Shown here one piece after another: positions 8,825 to 18,557 of a stretch of 64,000 nucleotides of DNA. The stretch spans positions 1 through 64,000 of the forward strand of contig CAZBWM010000003.1 in assembly GCA_964495375.1 (NCBI GenBank), written 5' to 3'. The translations under genes and the position numbers were made by a program. Numbering within the stretch: position 1 is the stretch's first letter; the number at the start of each line of letters is the position of its first letter. The DNA comes from JAIESQ01 sp964495375 (GTDB taxonomy: Bacteria; Planctomycetota; Planctomycetia; Pirellulales; JAEUIK01). The notes under the pieces are model-generated. The model was not told where the DNA came from, did not search any database, and saw only the letters and a program-made list of their open reading frames with translations.

Positions 8825-11161
8825 ATGCGGCGACCGAAACCAGGTTTTCTCCAATCGATCGTGGCGCGGCTGGCGCTGGCCATACTTTCGGGTTGCCAGA
8901 GCCCGCTGCTTGCTCAGGCCGGCGAGCCTACGTCCGCACCCACGTCTGCGCCCACGTCCGCCAGTCAATGGCAAGAGCTGCTCGACAAGTCGTTGAAGCG
9001 GGCCGGTTCGCCGGCGCTCTCGGCCACCGTGGTACACGACGGGCAGGTTGTCTTCAGTGGTTCGGCGGGCATGGCCGATCTCGAGCAGCAAACCCCCGCG
9101 ACGACCGAAGCGGTTTATCGCATCGGCTCGATCAGCAAGCCGATCGCGGCCGTGGCCGTGATGCAGCTTGTCGAACAAGGCAAGGTGCGGCTCGATGACT
9201 CGATTCACGACTACGTGCCGAGCTTCCCGGTCAAGAACGAGCGGCCGATCCGCGTGCGCGAATTGCTGACGCACACTTCCGGCGTAAGGCATTACCGCGG
9301 CGCTGAGTTCTTGCACGCGCAGTCGCACGCCACGCTTGAATCGGCGATCGGCATTTTCAGGGACGACGCACTGTTGTTCGCGCCGGGCGAGCGCTTCAGT
9401 TACACGACCTACGGCTTCAATCTGCTGGCCGGCGTGGTTGAGAAAGCGAGCGGCCAACCGTTCGAAAACTACTTGCGCGAGCACGTCTGGGGCCCGGCCG
9501 GCATGACGTCGACCCGTTTCGATCGGCCGGAGCTGTTGGTGCCGCACCGCGCGCGGCCCTACGAGCGATTGCCCGATGGTTCGTTCGCCAACAGCCCGTA
9601 TGTCGACTTGAGCGTGAAGTGGGCCGGCGGTGGCATGCTGTCGACGGCGTCTGACCTGGCGCGGTTCTACCTGGCGGTGTGCGGCGACAAACTGCTGCAA
9701 CCGGCTACGCGCGAGTTGATGTGGTCGCCACAGGTTTCCACCAAGGGAGCCGCCAAAGACCGTGGGCCGGGCGTGTCGATGGCCTATGGCTGGTTCACCC
9801 GCACCGACGCCCAGGGTCGCACCTGGGTGTGGCATGGCGGCGGTTCGGTCGGCGGGCGGACGTTGATGTATGGATGCCCTGCCGAGAAGCGCGTAGTCGT
9901 GGTGCTGACCAATTGCAGCGATACGCGCAACTTGCAGCCGATCGCCTTGAAACTGCTGGGCGAAAAGGCGGATGCGGCGGCGGTCGCGGCGAGCAGCGAC
10001 ATTCCGTGGGACATCGCGCGGCTGAGCGCGGCGCCGCAGTTCGAGTGGATCGACGCCTCGGGGCCGGTGCGGTCGCTCTTCTATACCGGCGAACCCTACG
10101 ATGGAAAACCGACGCGGGTGTTCGCCTACTATACTTCGCCGGCTACGCTCGAAGGGCGAGCACCGCGCGACGGGGAGAAGTTCCCCGCGGTGGTGCTGCT
10201 GCATGGCGGGGGAGGCACCGCGTTCGCCGAGTGGGCCGAACGGTGGGCGAAGCGCGGCTACGCGGCGATCGCCATGGACCTCGCCGGCCATCGACCGCTG
10301 GAAGGAAAAAACGCGCACGACGGCGGCAATCGCGAGCGCCTGCCCGACGGGGGACCGAACCAGGGGGACGACGAGAAGTTCGGCAGCATCGGCAAACCGA
10401 TCACCGAACAGTGGTCGTACCATGCCGTGGCGGCCGGCGTGCTCGCGCATTCGTTGGTGCGCAGTTTCCCGGAAGTGGATGCCGAGCGGACAGCCGTGAC
10501 CGGCATCAGTTGGGGAGGGTATCTCACCTGCATCGTGGCGGGGGTCGACGACCGCTTCAAGGCGGCGGTGCCCGTTTATGGCTGCGGCTTCTTGCAGGAG
10601 AACAGCGCCTGGCTCGATCGGCTCGCCCAAATGACGCCCGACGATCGCGAGCGCTGGGTGACGCTGTGGGACCCGTCTCAATATCTGCCGAGCGTGTCGA
10701 TGCCGATCTTGTTCGTCAATGGCACCAACGACTTCGCTTACCCGCTCGACAGTTACATGAAGAGCTTTGACGCGGTGCCGGGGGATAAGCAGCTTTGTGT
10801 CACGGTCAACATGCCGCATAGCCACCCGGATGGTTGGGCGCCGCAAGAGATCGGCCTGTTTGTCGATAGCCAGTTGCGCGAGGGGCCGCCGCTCCCCGAG
10901 GTGGGGGAGGTCGCGATTGCCGACGGCCGAGCGACTACGACGGCCACGAGCCCGTTGAAACTCAAGAGCGCGTCGCTGCACGTGACGACCGACACGGGGC
11001 CGATCAATCAGCGCACCTGGCAGTCGATCACGGCGACGATCGATGGCGAGAAGATCACGGTCGACGCGCCGGTGGCCGGCGCCACGGCGTGGTTTGTGAC
11101 GGTCATCGACGAGCGCGACGCAGTGGCCAGCAGCCGCGTGTACTTCGCGGAGGCGAAGTAG
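8825..11161 (+). CDS. Lipoprotein fusing a class C beta-lactamase-like domain to an alpha/beta hydrolase
   Basis: 778 residues. I place the start at ATG 8825 because it gives a compact lipoprotein signal (MRRPKPGF, hydrophobic core, lipobox LSGC at 21-24); an upstream TTG is less likely. Residues about 45-390 form a beta-lactamase/esterase serine hydrolase: SxxK at S102-K105 (SISK), a Tyr motif at Y193 (YTT), and HGGG after TWVW. Residues about 420-680 form a second hydrolase of dienelactone-hydrolase/acetyl-xylan-esterase type: VVLLHGGGG, nucleophile S562 in GISWGG, D636 in GTNDFAYP, and His in MPHSHP. About 100 beta-rich residues follow. It is probably anchored to a membrane and acts on esters or glycan decorations; the substrate is unknown. 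Confidence 0.88.
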   Translation: MRRPKPGFLQSIVARLALAILSGCQSPLLAQAGEPTSAPTSAPTSASQWQELLDKSLKRAGSPALSATVVHDGQVVFSGSAGMADLEQQTPATTEAVYRIGSISKPIAAVAVMQLVEQGKVRLDDSIHDYVPSFPVKNERPIRVRELLTHTSGVRHYRGAEFLHAQSHATLESAIGIFRDDALLFAPGERFSYTTYGFNLLAGVVEKASGQPFENYLREHVWGPAGMTSTRFDRPELLVPHRARPYERLPDGSFANSPYVDLSVKWAGGGMLSTASDLARFYLAVCGDKLLQPATRELMWSPQVSTKGAAKDRGPGVSMAYGWFTRTDAQGRTWVWHGGGSVGGRTLMYGCPAEKRVVVVLTNCSDTRNLQPIALKLLGEKADAAAVAASSDIPWDIARLSAAPQFEWIDASGPVRSLFYTGEPYDGKPTRVFAYYTSPATLEGRAPRDGEKFPAVVLLHGGGGTAFAEWAERWAKRGYAAIAMDLAGHRPLEGKNAHDGGNRERLPDGGPNQGDDEKFGSIGKPITEQWSYHAVAAGVLAHSLVRSFPEVDAERTAVTGISWGGYLTCIVAGVDDRFKAAVPVYGCGFLQENSAWLDRLAQMTPDDRERWVTLWDPSQYLPSVSMPILFVNGTNDFAYPLDSYMKSFDAVPGDKQLCVTVNMPHSHPDGWAPQEIGLFVDSQLREGPPLPEVGEVAIADGRATTTATSPLKLKSASLHVTTDTGPINQRTWQSITATIDGEKITVDAPVAGATAWFVTVIDERDAVASSRVYFAEAK

Positions 11162-11215
11162 CGTCACGCGAACTCGGCGGTCAGTACTCCATTTAACCTG
11201 CGGCGCTCGATCGAG

Positions 11216-14200
11216 TCATTCCACGCCCAGACGCAACAGGCTGGCGCTCGACGTAGAGATCGAGACGCCGCCGGGGCCGCCGAGGTTCTCGACCTGAATG
11301 ACCAGCGTGTTGCGACCTTCGGACAGTTGAGCTTCGACCCGGTCAGGCGACGACCCCAGCGCTCGCCGGCCCACGAACTTGTGGATTTCCTGACCGTTGA
11401 GCCAGACGCGGCAATTGTCGTCGCTATCGATCGTGAGCTGCGATGGCTGAGCGGCCGGGCTATCGAGCGTCACCAGGTAATAGCAGACGACCCGCTCGCC
11501 TCGCAGTCCACGCTGCTTGCAATATTCGACGAGGTCGTGCCCCCAGAAGCCGGCGCGGTTGTCGGCCGTGACGGATTCCCAGTGCAGTTTGCGGCCATCG
11601 AGCCCTTCGTACTCGGCTGCCAGATCAGGTTTGGCGAGTTGCGTCTCGGGCAGATACTCACGCCGGAGTCGAAGTCCGTCGCCGCCATCGAAAGGCCCCA
11701 GCACGCGCAGCCGCGTCACTGGCTGCACGGCGTCGGTCAATGAAGCCAGATAGGCGAGCAGGTCGGCCGCGTCTTGCGCTGATACATCGCGCAGCACCAG
11801 CTCGGGCATCAGCGATTTGGTTTGCGGCACGAGCGCCACGATCTCACTCTTTTGGACGCGCACCGTTTGATTTTGGGCGTCGACCAACAGCGCGCTCTGC
11901 GGGCCATTTTCCAGCAGCAGGCCGACGTAGACTTGCCCTGCGTCGGTCTCGAGCACGTGCGGAACGTATTCCGGGGCGATCGCTTTCGAGGGATCGAGAA
12001 TCGTCTCCAACAGCGCTGCTCGCTCGTACTTGCGGCCGACCTGGCTCAGGTCGGGGCCGAGCGTGCCGCCGCGTCCGTGGACCGTGTGGCAGTTCTTGCA
12101 CTGCGTGGCCGTGCTCTCGAAGAAGATCTGCTGACCGCGCTCCTTGTCGCCTGCCAGCTTCAAGATATCGGCGGCCTGGATTGCTTCGCCCAAGCGTTTG
12201 GGGCGCCGCTCTTCAGGCACGAAGCGCTCGAACAACACGCGGACGTTGATGTCGGCGTGCTCGACAGCCCGGGCGACGACTTCGTCGGCGAGCGGCGCGG
12301 CTAGCTGCTCGGCGTCAATCAAGCGCAAGAGCACGAGCGCACCGCCGGGCGAGGCGAGCATCTGACCGGCGATCTGACGCTTGATATCGTCGTCAATGTC
12401 CGAATCGCGCAACACGACTTTGAGCGCGGGCCAGGCCTGCAAGCGAATCGCGCCGGAGAGGGCCGCGCCGCGCAACTCGCCGTTGGTGTCGTTCAGGTAT
12501 TTGACTAACGCGGCGCTGGCCGACTTGCCGCCGAGTTGCGCGAGCGCCTCGATCCCTGCGACGCGTAAGGTGAGCGGCGCGGCGTTGTCGCCGACGAGCT
12601 TTTCAATCTGCGGACGGAAAGGATCGTAGCCACGAAGCGCGACCAGCGACAAAACTTGCGGACCAAGTGCTTCATCGGACAGAAGTTGATTCGTCGCCGC
12701 GAGTGCCCGACCGACGTCGGCCGGGGTGAGGTTGTCGCTGCTGACGACGGTCCCACCGGACAACTGATGGTCGAGCTCTTTCCAAATGCCGGGCAAATTG
12801 CGCTCCAGCGCCGCGAGCGCTTCACGGCGCAGCTCGGGCGGGGCTTTTGTATCCGCGGCAGTTAGCAGTACGGCCAAGGCGGCGGCGGAAGTCGGCAAAG
12901 TGGCCACGGCCCGGAGCACTTCGGTTTGTTCGGCCGAAGAGAGATTGCGATCGGCCAGGCGCGCGAGGAGCAGATTGCTCGCGCGCGGCGCATCGAGCAA
13001 TTGCATCAGCGGTAGCGCCGCGAGGGGCCAGGCGCCGCGCTGTTCGAGCGCTTCGTAAAGTTGCGGTCGGCGCTTGGCGGCCGCCACGTTGATCGCTTCG
13101 AGTTGGTAGCGATCGCTGCCATCGTAGGACGCGGCTAGCTTCGTCAGGGTTTCAAGCCCCAGTGGATCGGGCCACGAGCGCGTGGCCAGCAGCACTTCGC
13201 GGCGCACTTCGGGCGATGGATCGTCGGCCAAGGGGGCAAGCTGCGTGGCGTACTGGTCACCGTGCCGACGCAGAATGCGCACGGCCAGCGCCCGCATCGC
13301 CGCGTCGTCATGCTTCAGGCAATCGACCACGCGATCGCGCGCGGGGTCACCAAGGCGATCGAGCAGCCAGAGCGCCCGAGCGCGGAGATTGGGATCGGGA
13401 CCGTGAAGCAGCTCAACAAGCGGGTCGAGACTCTTGTCCCCCGCGGCTAACAAGAACTCGCGAGCCAGAAACTGCGTGGCCAGGTTCGGGCTTTGCAAAC
13501 CGAGAATCGCGTCGGCGACGCTATCGTACGGGCCGGGCTTCTCGCGGCGCTGTGGCGCACCACCAGCCGGCACGATGCGAAAGATGCGCCCCTGCGCGGG
13601 ATTGTTGTAAGCGTGACCGCCGACGCCACCGTCGTACCAATCGGCCAGGTAGAGCGTGCCATCGGGAGCCGCGCAGACATCATCGGGGCGGAAGTAGTCG
13701 TCTCCCTGGCTGGAGACCAGCACGCGACTGTCGGCCTGCATGCCATAGCCGTGCGGCCGGTGAGGATACGCCCGCACTTCGCGGGGACCGGGGTCGCAGT
13801 GCCAGGGGACATTTTTGAGCGCGGGGCCGAACGCGTCTCCTTCGTAAAAGCACATACCGGCGGGCGAACCAAAGCCGGTGACGAGCGTCGCCGGCACAAA
13901 ACCAGGCGTGTACGCGCGGAAGTGCCAGCCTTCGCCGAAGGGAGTGCCTGGCGGCACCTTCGCGCCGGGCTGGCCAAACCAGCCGTAGTCGCCACCTTCG
14001 AGCAGCCAGCAGATGCGCGTGCTCTGGTTGCCATCGTTGTCGTTGTCGCTCAGGAACGACTCGCCGAAGCTGCTCACGCAGACTTCGTACGGATTGCGAA
14101 AGTTGGCGGCGACCAGTTCGAGCTGCGCGCCGTCGAGCTCGCCGCGGAGCACGCCTCCCCATTGGAACTTCGCGTGGGAACCGTCGATGCCGGTGACGTC

Positions 14201-14752
14201 GAAGCCACCGTCGCCATGCGACATCCACCACTTGTGGTCGGGCCCCAGCACCAGGCTGTGCGCGCCGTGATCGTGGTTGTAGCCGCCGAGACCGGTGAGT
14301 AGTTTTTTCGGCGGCCCATCGGCACGCAGGTCGCCGTCGGCGTCTTCATACACCCACAGGTCGGGGCTCGTGGCGACGTAGACCTTCGGCCCGGCGACGC
14401 AGATGCTCATCGGGCAGTAGACCCCTTCGGCGAAGACGGTCGCGCGGTCGGCGCGGCCGTCGCCATCGGTATCTTCGAGCACCTTGATTTTGTCGGCCGG
14501 CGGTTTATCGGCGAAGCGGCGGTAGAACTCGATTTCGGCGACCCAGACACGGCCATGCGTATCGACATCGATGGCAGCCGGATTGGTGACGAGCGGTTCG
14601 GCGGCGAAGAGCGACAGCTCGAGCCCTTCGGTGGCGCGCAGTTGCTTGAGCTCTGCTTCGGCCGATTGCTGCGCGTGGCATGCGCGAGGCGCGGGGCAGA
14701 GTCCAAGCGTGACCATTAAGACAGTCCAGAGCGCGAGCAAGCGGTGCGTCAT
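11216..14752 (-). CDS. PVC-type heme-binding protein: propeller, HEAT repeats, cytochrome c domain
   Basis: 1178 residues from ATG 14752, with a signal peptide (LLALWTVLMVTLGLCPAPRACHA). Residues about 35-400 are the propeller typical of planctomycete membrane-bound dehydrogenase-like proteins (NPAAIDVDTHGRVWVAEIEF, VLEDTDGDGRADRATVFAEG). Residues about 410-860 are helical HEAT-type repeats (DPNLRARALWLLDRLGDPAR). A cytochrome c motif CKNCH (C885, C888, H889) follows with GGTLGPDLSQVGRKY, and the end is a beta-sandwich-like domain (VWLNGQEIHKF). It is exported and probably an electron-transfer or sugar-oxidation protein. No partner gene sits next to it in the same operon. Confidence 0.92.
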   Translation of the reverse strand: MTHRLLALWTVLMVTLGLCPAPRACHAQQSAEAELKQLRATEGLELSLFAAEPLVTNPAAIDVDTHGRVWVAEIEFYRRFADKPPADKIKVLEDTDGDGRADRATVFAEGVYCPMSICVAGPKVYVATSPDLWVYEDADGDLRADGPPKKLLTGLGGYNHDHGAHSLVLGPDHKWWMSHGDGGFDVTGIDGSHAKFQWGGVLRGELDGAQLELVAANFRNPYEVCVSSFGESFLSDNDNDGNQSTRICWLLEGGDYGWFGQPGAKVPPGTPFGEGWHFRAYTPGFVPATLVTGFGSPAGMCFYEGDAFGPALKNVPWHCDPGPREVRAYPHRPHGYGMQADSRVLVSSQGDDYFRPDDVCAAPDGTLYLADWYDGGVGGHAYNNPAQGRIFRIVPAGGAPQRREKPGPYDSVADAILGLQSPNLATQFLAREFLLAAGDKSLDPLVELLHGPDPNLRARALWLLDRLGDPARDRVVDCLKHDDAAMRALAVRILRRHGDQYATQLAPLADDPSPEVRREVLLATRSWPDPLGLETLTKLAASYDGSDRYQLEAINVAAAKRRPQLYEALEQRGAWPLAALPLMQLLDAPRASNLLLARLADRNLSSAEQTEVLRAVATLPTSAAALAVLLTAADTKAPPELRREALAALERNLPGIWKELDHQLSGGTVVSSDNLTPADVGRALAATNQLLSDEALGPQVLSLVALRGYDPFRPQIEKLVGDNAAPLTLRVAGIEALAQLGGKSASAALVKYLNDTNGELRGAALSGAIRLQAWPALKVVLRDSDIDDDIKRQIAGQMLASPGGALVLLRLIDAEQLAAPLADEVVARAVEHADINVRVLFERFVPEERRPKRLGEAIQAADILKLAGDKERGQQIFFESTATQCKNCHTVHGRGGTLGPDLSQVGRKYERAALLETILDPSKAIAPEYVPHVLETDAGQVYVGLLLENGPQSALLVDAQNQTVRVQKSEIVALVPQTKSLMPELVLRDVSAQDAADLLAYLASLTDAVQPVTRLRVLGPFDGGDGLRLRREYLPETQLAKPDLAAEYEGLDGRKLHWESVTADNRAGFWGHDLVEYCKQRGLRGERVVCYYLVTLDSPAAQPSQLTIDSDDNCRVWLNGQEIHKFVGRRALGSSPDRVEAQLSEGRNTLVIQVENLGGPGGVSISTSSASLLRLGVE

Positions 14753-14929
14753 TCGTGGGGAATCCTAGGCGCGGAGCGAAAGAAGCAAGGGACGCGGCGG
14801 CGGACACTTCCGGCAGCGTCCACGGCGTTGCGGCATCACAGTGTGGGCCATGATGAGCGCCGGAGCCAAGAATGGCAAACGGTTTTGAGCCGAGATCGGT
14901 TTCGCTTGCGCGCCGATAGGTGACCGCGA

Positions 14930-16039
14930 TCAGGCTGCCGATCTGGTCATACCCGGTCTGTTAACTTTCCCGCGATCGGCCAGCCGCTCCCAGGGCAACA
15001 GCGGCACGTAGCAGCAGAGGGCGTAGATCGGGAACATGCCGAGCTTCAGGAGGATGCCGGTCCCCAGATGAAAGCCGACCCCCAGCAGCCAGGCCCAACG
15101 GCGGGTTGGTCGCCAGGCGATCCAGATCGGAAAGCCGATTTCCCAGACGAGTGTCAGCCAGGTCGCGGCGGCCATCAGCCAGGCGGGTGTTGGCAGCGCC
15201 GCGTAGGACCAGCGGGTCCAGGCGACGTTCGTCATGGTGAGCTCGATCGCGGCGCTCGATTGCCAGGTATGGCCTTCAAGTTTGGCGAATCCGCTGACGC
15301 AGTACATCACGGCCAGATGGATCACCAGCAGCCGCAGCGGCCAAGGACGCACGAAGGTTGGACCTGCGTTGCCAGCGAGAGAGCGTTGTCTCTGTCGCGC
15401 GAATAGCGCATCGAGCGACCACACCGCCCCGCAGGGGCTCAGCATCAAGTACAACAGCGCCACTTGCCGCAGCCGATCGCCGGCGTTGTGTGCGTAGTAG
15501 TTCACGTTTAGCAGCGAGAGGCCGATCGCCCAAACCAACACGGCCGCGAGACGCGAGCGGATACCAAGCGTCAAGCACAAGGCAGCCACGCCCCACACGA
15601 CCAGCGCCGCGGAGAAGATCGCCGGCTGCTCGACACCGGCCAATAGCGACCAGTTCCAAAGCGGCGCACGAAACCGCCCGGCGAAAACTTCGGGGCTGCC
15701 GAGCGATCCGGCGCCGAACAGCGCGCCGCGCTGGGGCCAGTAGCTGCAGAGAATATCGAACACGATGGCCGCGCCGACCGCGATGCGGAGCGCGGCCAGG
15801 CGCTCAGCGCGCACCGGCGTGGTCCACCAGCGGGACGAAGCCAAGGGTTCGGGCAACTTTGGCGCGACGCCGACGACGTGCCGCGGTGCGATCTCTTGCG
15901 CTGCTTGGCTAGCGGGATCCCAAGCGGGGGCCACTGCTGGCTTGTCCAGCAGTGCCAGATTCGAGTCGGCGTTGTCGAGATTGCCGATACTCGAATCGTG
16001 GTCGTCCAGGACATTTGATTGACAGGTGTTCGGGGTCAT
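14930..16039 (-). CDS. HTTM domain membrane protein (vitamin K-dependent gamma-carboxylase-like)
   Basis: 369 residues from ATG 16039, which overlaps the stop of the upstream gene (ATGA). After a disordered N-terminus of about 75 residues there are several helices and conserved HTTM-type patterns: RAERLAALRIAVGAAIVFD, NVNYYAHNAGDRLRQVALLY, HLAVMYCVSGFAKLEG, and TWLTLVWEIGFPIWIAW. HTTM is the transmembrane domain of gamma-carboxylase-like proteins; in bacteria the reaction is mostly unknown. It is coupled to the 297-residue membrane-anchored protein upstream. A palindrome (15932-15954) lies inside the disordered N-terminal coding region. A longer frame that begins inside the upstream gene is not credible. 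Confidence 0.85.
   Translation of the reverse strand: MTPNTCQSNVLDDHDSSIGNLDNADSNLALLDKPAVAPAWDPASQAAQEIAPRHVVGVAPKLPEPLASSRWWTTPVRAERLAALRIAVGAAIVFDILCSYWPQRGALFGAGSLGSPEVFAGRFRAPLWNWSLLAGVEQPAIFSAALVVWGVAALCLTLGIRSRLAAVLVWAIGLSLLNVNYYAHNAGDRLRQVALLYLMLSPCGAVWSLDALFARQRQRSLAGNAGPTFVRPWPLRLLVIHLAVMYCVSGFAKLEGHTWQSSAAIELTMTNVAWTRWSYAALPTPAWLMAAATWLTLVWEIGFPIWIAWRPTRRWAWLLGVGFHLGTGILLKLGMFPIYALCCYVPLLPWERLADRGKVNRPGMTRSAA
15932..15954. repeat. Palindrome CACTGCTGG inside the HTTM coding sequence
   Basis: CACTGCTGG and CCAGCAGTG flank a 5-nt loop, giving a perfect 9-bp stem. It lies at codons of about 29-36 of the HTTM gene, in the low-complexity N-terminus, and encodes part of NLALLDKPAVAP. 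Intergenic copies of such palindromes would mark it as an inserted repeat; I see only this copy here. Confidence 0.55.
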
Positions 16040-16929
16040 CGGGTCGGGTTCTCCGACACCGACAATGCCGTGACATCGTCGGCCAGCGGCCCGAAGCTCC
16101 CGGTTGTTTCGTTGAATAACTCGAGGTCGCACACGGCGGGCACGAGTGCTTCGCGCGAAGCATCCTTGGCCGGACACCAGCGCACCAGCGGTCGAAGCGG
16201 CAGCTTCTGCCAATCGGGACCGGCGCCAGTATCCGCTCGCCGAAATTCGCCGACGAGCAGCACCACTTCGTCGGCTGGGAGCTCGTGCGGATGCGCAGTC
16301 AGCCATTCACGATGGCGCACGCGGGCATAAGCGCGGAGCGGCTCGGCCTGACGGGCGGTCCATTCGCGCAAGGGTTCGTCGATTTTGGCGGGGTCGGCGC
16401 CGGCTTTGGCGGCGCGATCGCGCGCGGCCAGGATCTCGACGGCCAGCACCAGCCGCCACTCAAAATTGAAGCGCCGCGAAGTCGTGATCGCCGGCAGCCA
16501 GAAGTGCTTGGGATCGGCCGGCTCGTAGGGTGATGGCAATTCGATCTGCCGCACCGCGGCGCTGCCCTGTGAATTCGGATCGTTCCATCGCAGCGAAGTC
16601 GTCAGAAAATAAGACGAGGCCGGCACGTTGGGAGCGAACATCGCCCAGCCTTGCCATTGGGCGGTCGCTTCGCTCCAGCGATCGGTCGCCCAAATGATGC
16701 CGCGGCTGTTTGCCGCGCGGTCGCTTGTCCCTTTCGCAGGCAAACGGGTACGATCCAGGGAGTCGCGCCACGCGCCATCGGCCATTTCGTAGCGGAGCAC
16801 CTCGGGGGGCAAACCGCGGACCACGCCTGCCACGTTGGCCGCCAGCAGAAAGACGAGTTGCCAGACGACGAACGCGCCGAGCAAGGCCGGCACGAACTTG
16901 CGGAGCGAGTTGACGCGAAGTGAACGCAT
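16036..16929 (-). CDS. Membrane-anchored protein paired with the HTTM protein
   Basis: 297 residues from ATG 16929 (MRSLRVNSLRKFVPALLGAF). A GTG at 17049 would add 40 residues; I prefer ATG because it places one membrane helix (LLGAFVVWQLVFLLAANVAG) near the N-terminus. The rest is soluble and probably outside the membrane (WSEATAQWQGWAMFAPNVPA, LPSPYEPADPKHFWLPAITT). The WAMFAP pattern also occurs in proteins encoded beside HTTM genes. No catalytic motif is recognisable. The stop overlaps the HTTM start by 4 bp, so the two are translationally coupled. It is divergent from zwf. Confidence 0.72.
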   Translation of the reverse strand: MRSLRVNSLRKFVPALLGAFVVWQLVFLLAANVAGVVRGLPPEVLRYEMADGAWRDSLDRTRLPAKGTSDRAANSRGIIWATDRWSEATAQWQGWAMFAPNVPASSYFLTTSLRWNDPNSQGSAAVRQIELPSPYEPADPKHFWLPAITTSRRFNFEWRLVLAVEILAARDRAAKAGADPAKIDEPLREWTARQAEPLRAYARVRHREWLTAHPHELPADEVVLLVGEFRRADTGAGPDWQKLPLRPLVRWCPAKDASREALVPAVCDLELFNETTGSFGPLADDVTALSVSENPTR

Positions 16930-17066
16930 CTCGGCGACCCGAAACCAATTACGAACAAGTTCAGCTTGATCCAATTGCGACGACCGTCGCAGTTCAAAGA
17001 ATAGGTTACGCGGGCCCCGGTCAATCGTTGGTTTGCCCGCGAAATTCACGCTAAAAACGGAACGCT

Positions 17067-18557
17067 ATGAGCCACACCCTGGTGATTTTTGGTGCTTCAG
17101 GCGATCTGACGAGTCGCAAACTGGTGCCCGCGTTGTACAAGCTGGCGGAGCGTGGGCGGCTGCCGGGGGAGCTGCGCGTGATCGGCTTTTCGCGGACGCC
17201 GATGAGCGACGAGGCGTGGCGCAAATCGCTGGCCGAGAGCACGGCGAAGTTTGTCGGCAGCCGCTTCCAGCGCGAGGCCTGGAACAAGTTTGCCGCCGGC
17301 ATTCATTACCACCCTGGCGACATCGGCCAGACCGAGGATTTCGCCAAGCTCGCCGAGCAGCTTGACAAACTCGAAGGGGGCAAACCGACGGCTCGCGTCT
17401 ACTACCTGGCGACGGCGCCGCAGTTCTTTGAACCGGCAATCGAAGCGCTCGGCGCTAGCGGACTGGCGACGGAAGAGGGGAAGCCCAACTCGCCTTGCCG
17501 GCGGATCGTGATCGAGAAGCCGTTCGGCACCGACCTGGCCAGCGCAAAGCGATTGAACGAAGTGGTGCACCGCTTCTTCACCGAGCAGCAGGTCTACCGC
17601 ATCGATCACTACCTGGGTAAGGAGACCGTGCAGAACATCTTGGTGTTCCGCCTGGCGAACGCCATCTTCGAGCCGGTCTGGAACCGCAACTACGTCGATC
17701 ACGTGCAGATCACCGCGGCCGAAGAAGTCAAAGTTGGCCGCCGCGGTGGCTACTACGATCACGCGGGCGTGCTGCGCGACATGTTCCAGAATCATTTGCT
17801 GCAGTTGCTGACGGTCACCGCGATGGAAGCCCCCGCGCGGTTCAACGCCGACTCGGTGCGCAACGAGAAGGTCAAGGTGCTCGAAGCGATTCGACCGATG
17901 ACCGCGGCCGAAGTGGCAACCAACACGGTGCGCGGACAATACCAAGGCTATCGGCAGGAGAAGGACGTTGCCCCCGATAGCCAGACGGCTACGTTCGCGG
18001 ACGTGCGATTGGATATCGACAATTGGCGCTGGCAGGGGGTGCCGTTTTATTTGCGCAGCGGCAAGGCGATGGGCTGCCGGACCACGCAGATTGTGATCCA
18101 GTTCCGCGAGCCGCCGCTGCGACTGTTCGGCAACGGCAGCACGGCACGACAAGATGCCAACCGGCTGGTGATCCACATTCAGCCGGCCGAGGGGATTCAG
18201 TTGCACTTTCACACCAAGGTGCCCAATCGCGAGCTAGACACCCGAGAGACGACGCTCGATTTTCGCTTCGACAGTTTTTATGGCGACGCCCTGCCGGATG
18301 CCTACGAGCGGCTGCTGCTCGACGTGCTCTCAGGCGATCAAAGCCTGTTCGCGCGCAGCGACGAAGTCGAACTGGCCTGGGGAATCATCGATCCGATTCT
18401 GGCGGCCTGGAAAGCCGGAGACCAGCCGCCCCTCTGGCAGTACGAACCGGGGATGTGGGGCCCCGCCGAATCAAGCGACTGGATGCAAGCAATGGGGCGG
18501 CAGTGGTTGGATGTTTGCCCCGTGCTCAAGCACGTGGACGGGGGGGAATCGGAATAA
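17067..18557 (+). CDS. zwf: Glucose-6-phosphate 1-dehydrogenase
   Basis: 496 residues from ATG 17067, a normal length. The N-terminal nucleotide-binding motif is GASGDLTSRKL (10-20). The active-site signature is R178-IDHYLGKE186, followed by FRLANAIFEPVWNRNYVDHV, and the catalytic-base region is RDMFQNHLLQLL. It oxidises glucose 6-phosphate to 6-phosphogluconolactone, making NADPH for the oxidative pentose-phosphate pathway in the cytoplasm. No pgl or gnd gene is adjacent. The minus-strand membrane gene upstream is divergent, leaving little space for a long leader. Confidence 0.97.
   Translation: MSHTLVIFGASGDLTSRKLVPALYKLAERGRLPGELRVIGFSRTPMSDEAWRKSLAESTAKFVGSRFQREAWNKFAAGIHYHPGDIGQTEDFAKLAEQLDKLEGGKPTARVYYLATAPQFFEPAIEALGASGLATEEGKPNSPCRRIVIEKPFGTDLASAKRLNEVVHRFFTEQQVYRIDHYLGKETVQNILVFRLANAIFEPVWNRNYVDHVQITAAEEVKVGRRGGYYDHAGVLRDMFQNHLLQLLTVTAMEAPARFNADSVRNEKVKVLEAIRPMTAAEVATNTVRGQYQGYRQEKDVAPDSQTATFADVRLDIDNWRWQGVPFYLRSGKAMGCRTTQIVIQFREPPLRLFGNGSTARQDANRLVIHIQPAEGIQLHFHTKVPNRELDTRETTLDFRFDSFYGDALPDAYERLLLDVLSGDQSLFARSDEVELAWGIIDPILAAWKAGDQPPLWQYEPGMWGPAESSDWMQAMGRQWLDVCPVLKHVDGGESE

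Noticed and set aside
8738..11167. Minus-strand frame of 809 codons opposite the lipoprotein hydrolase
   Set aside because: Arg/His-rich composition and no family features; the plus-strand frame has two intact catalytic sites.
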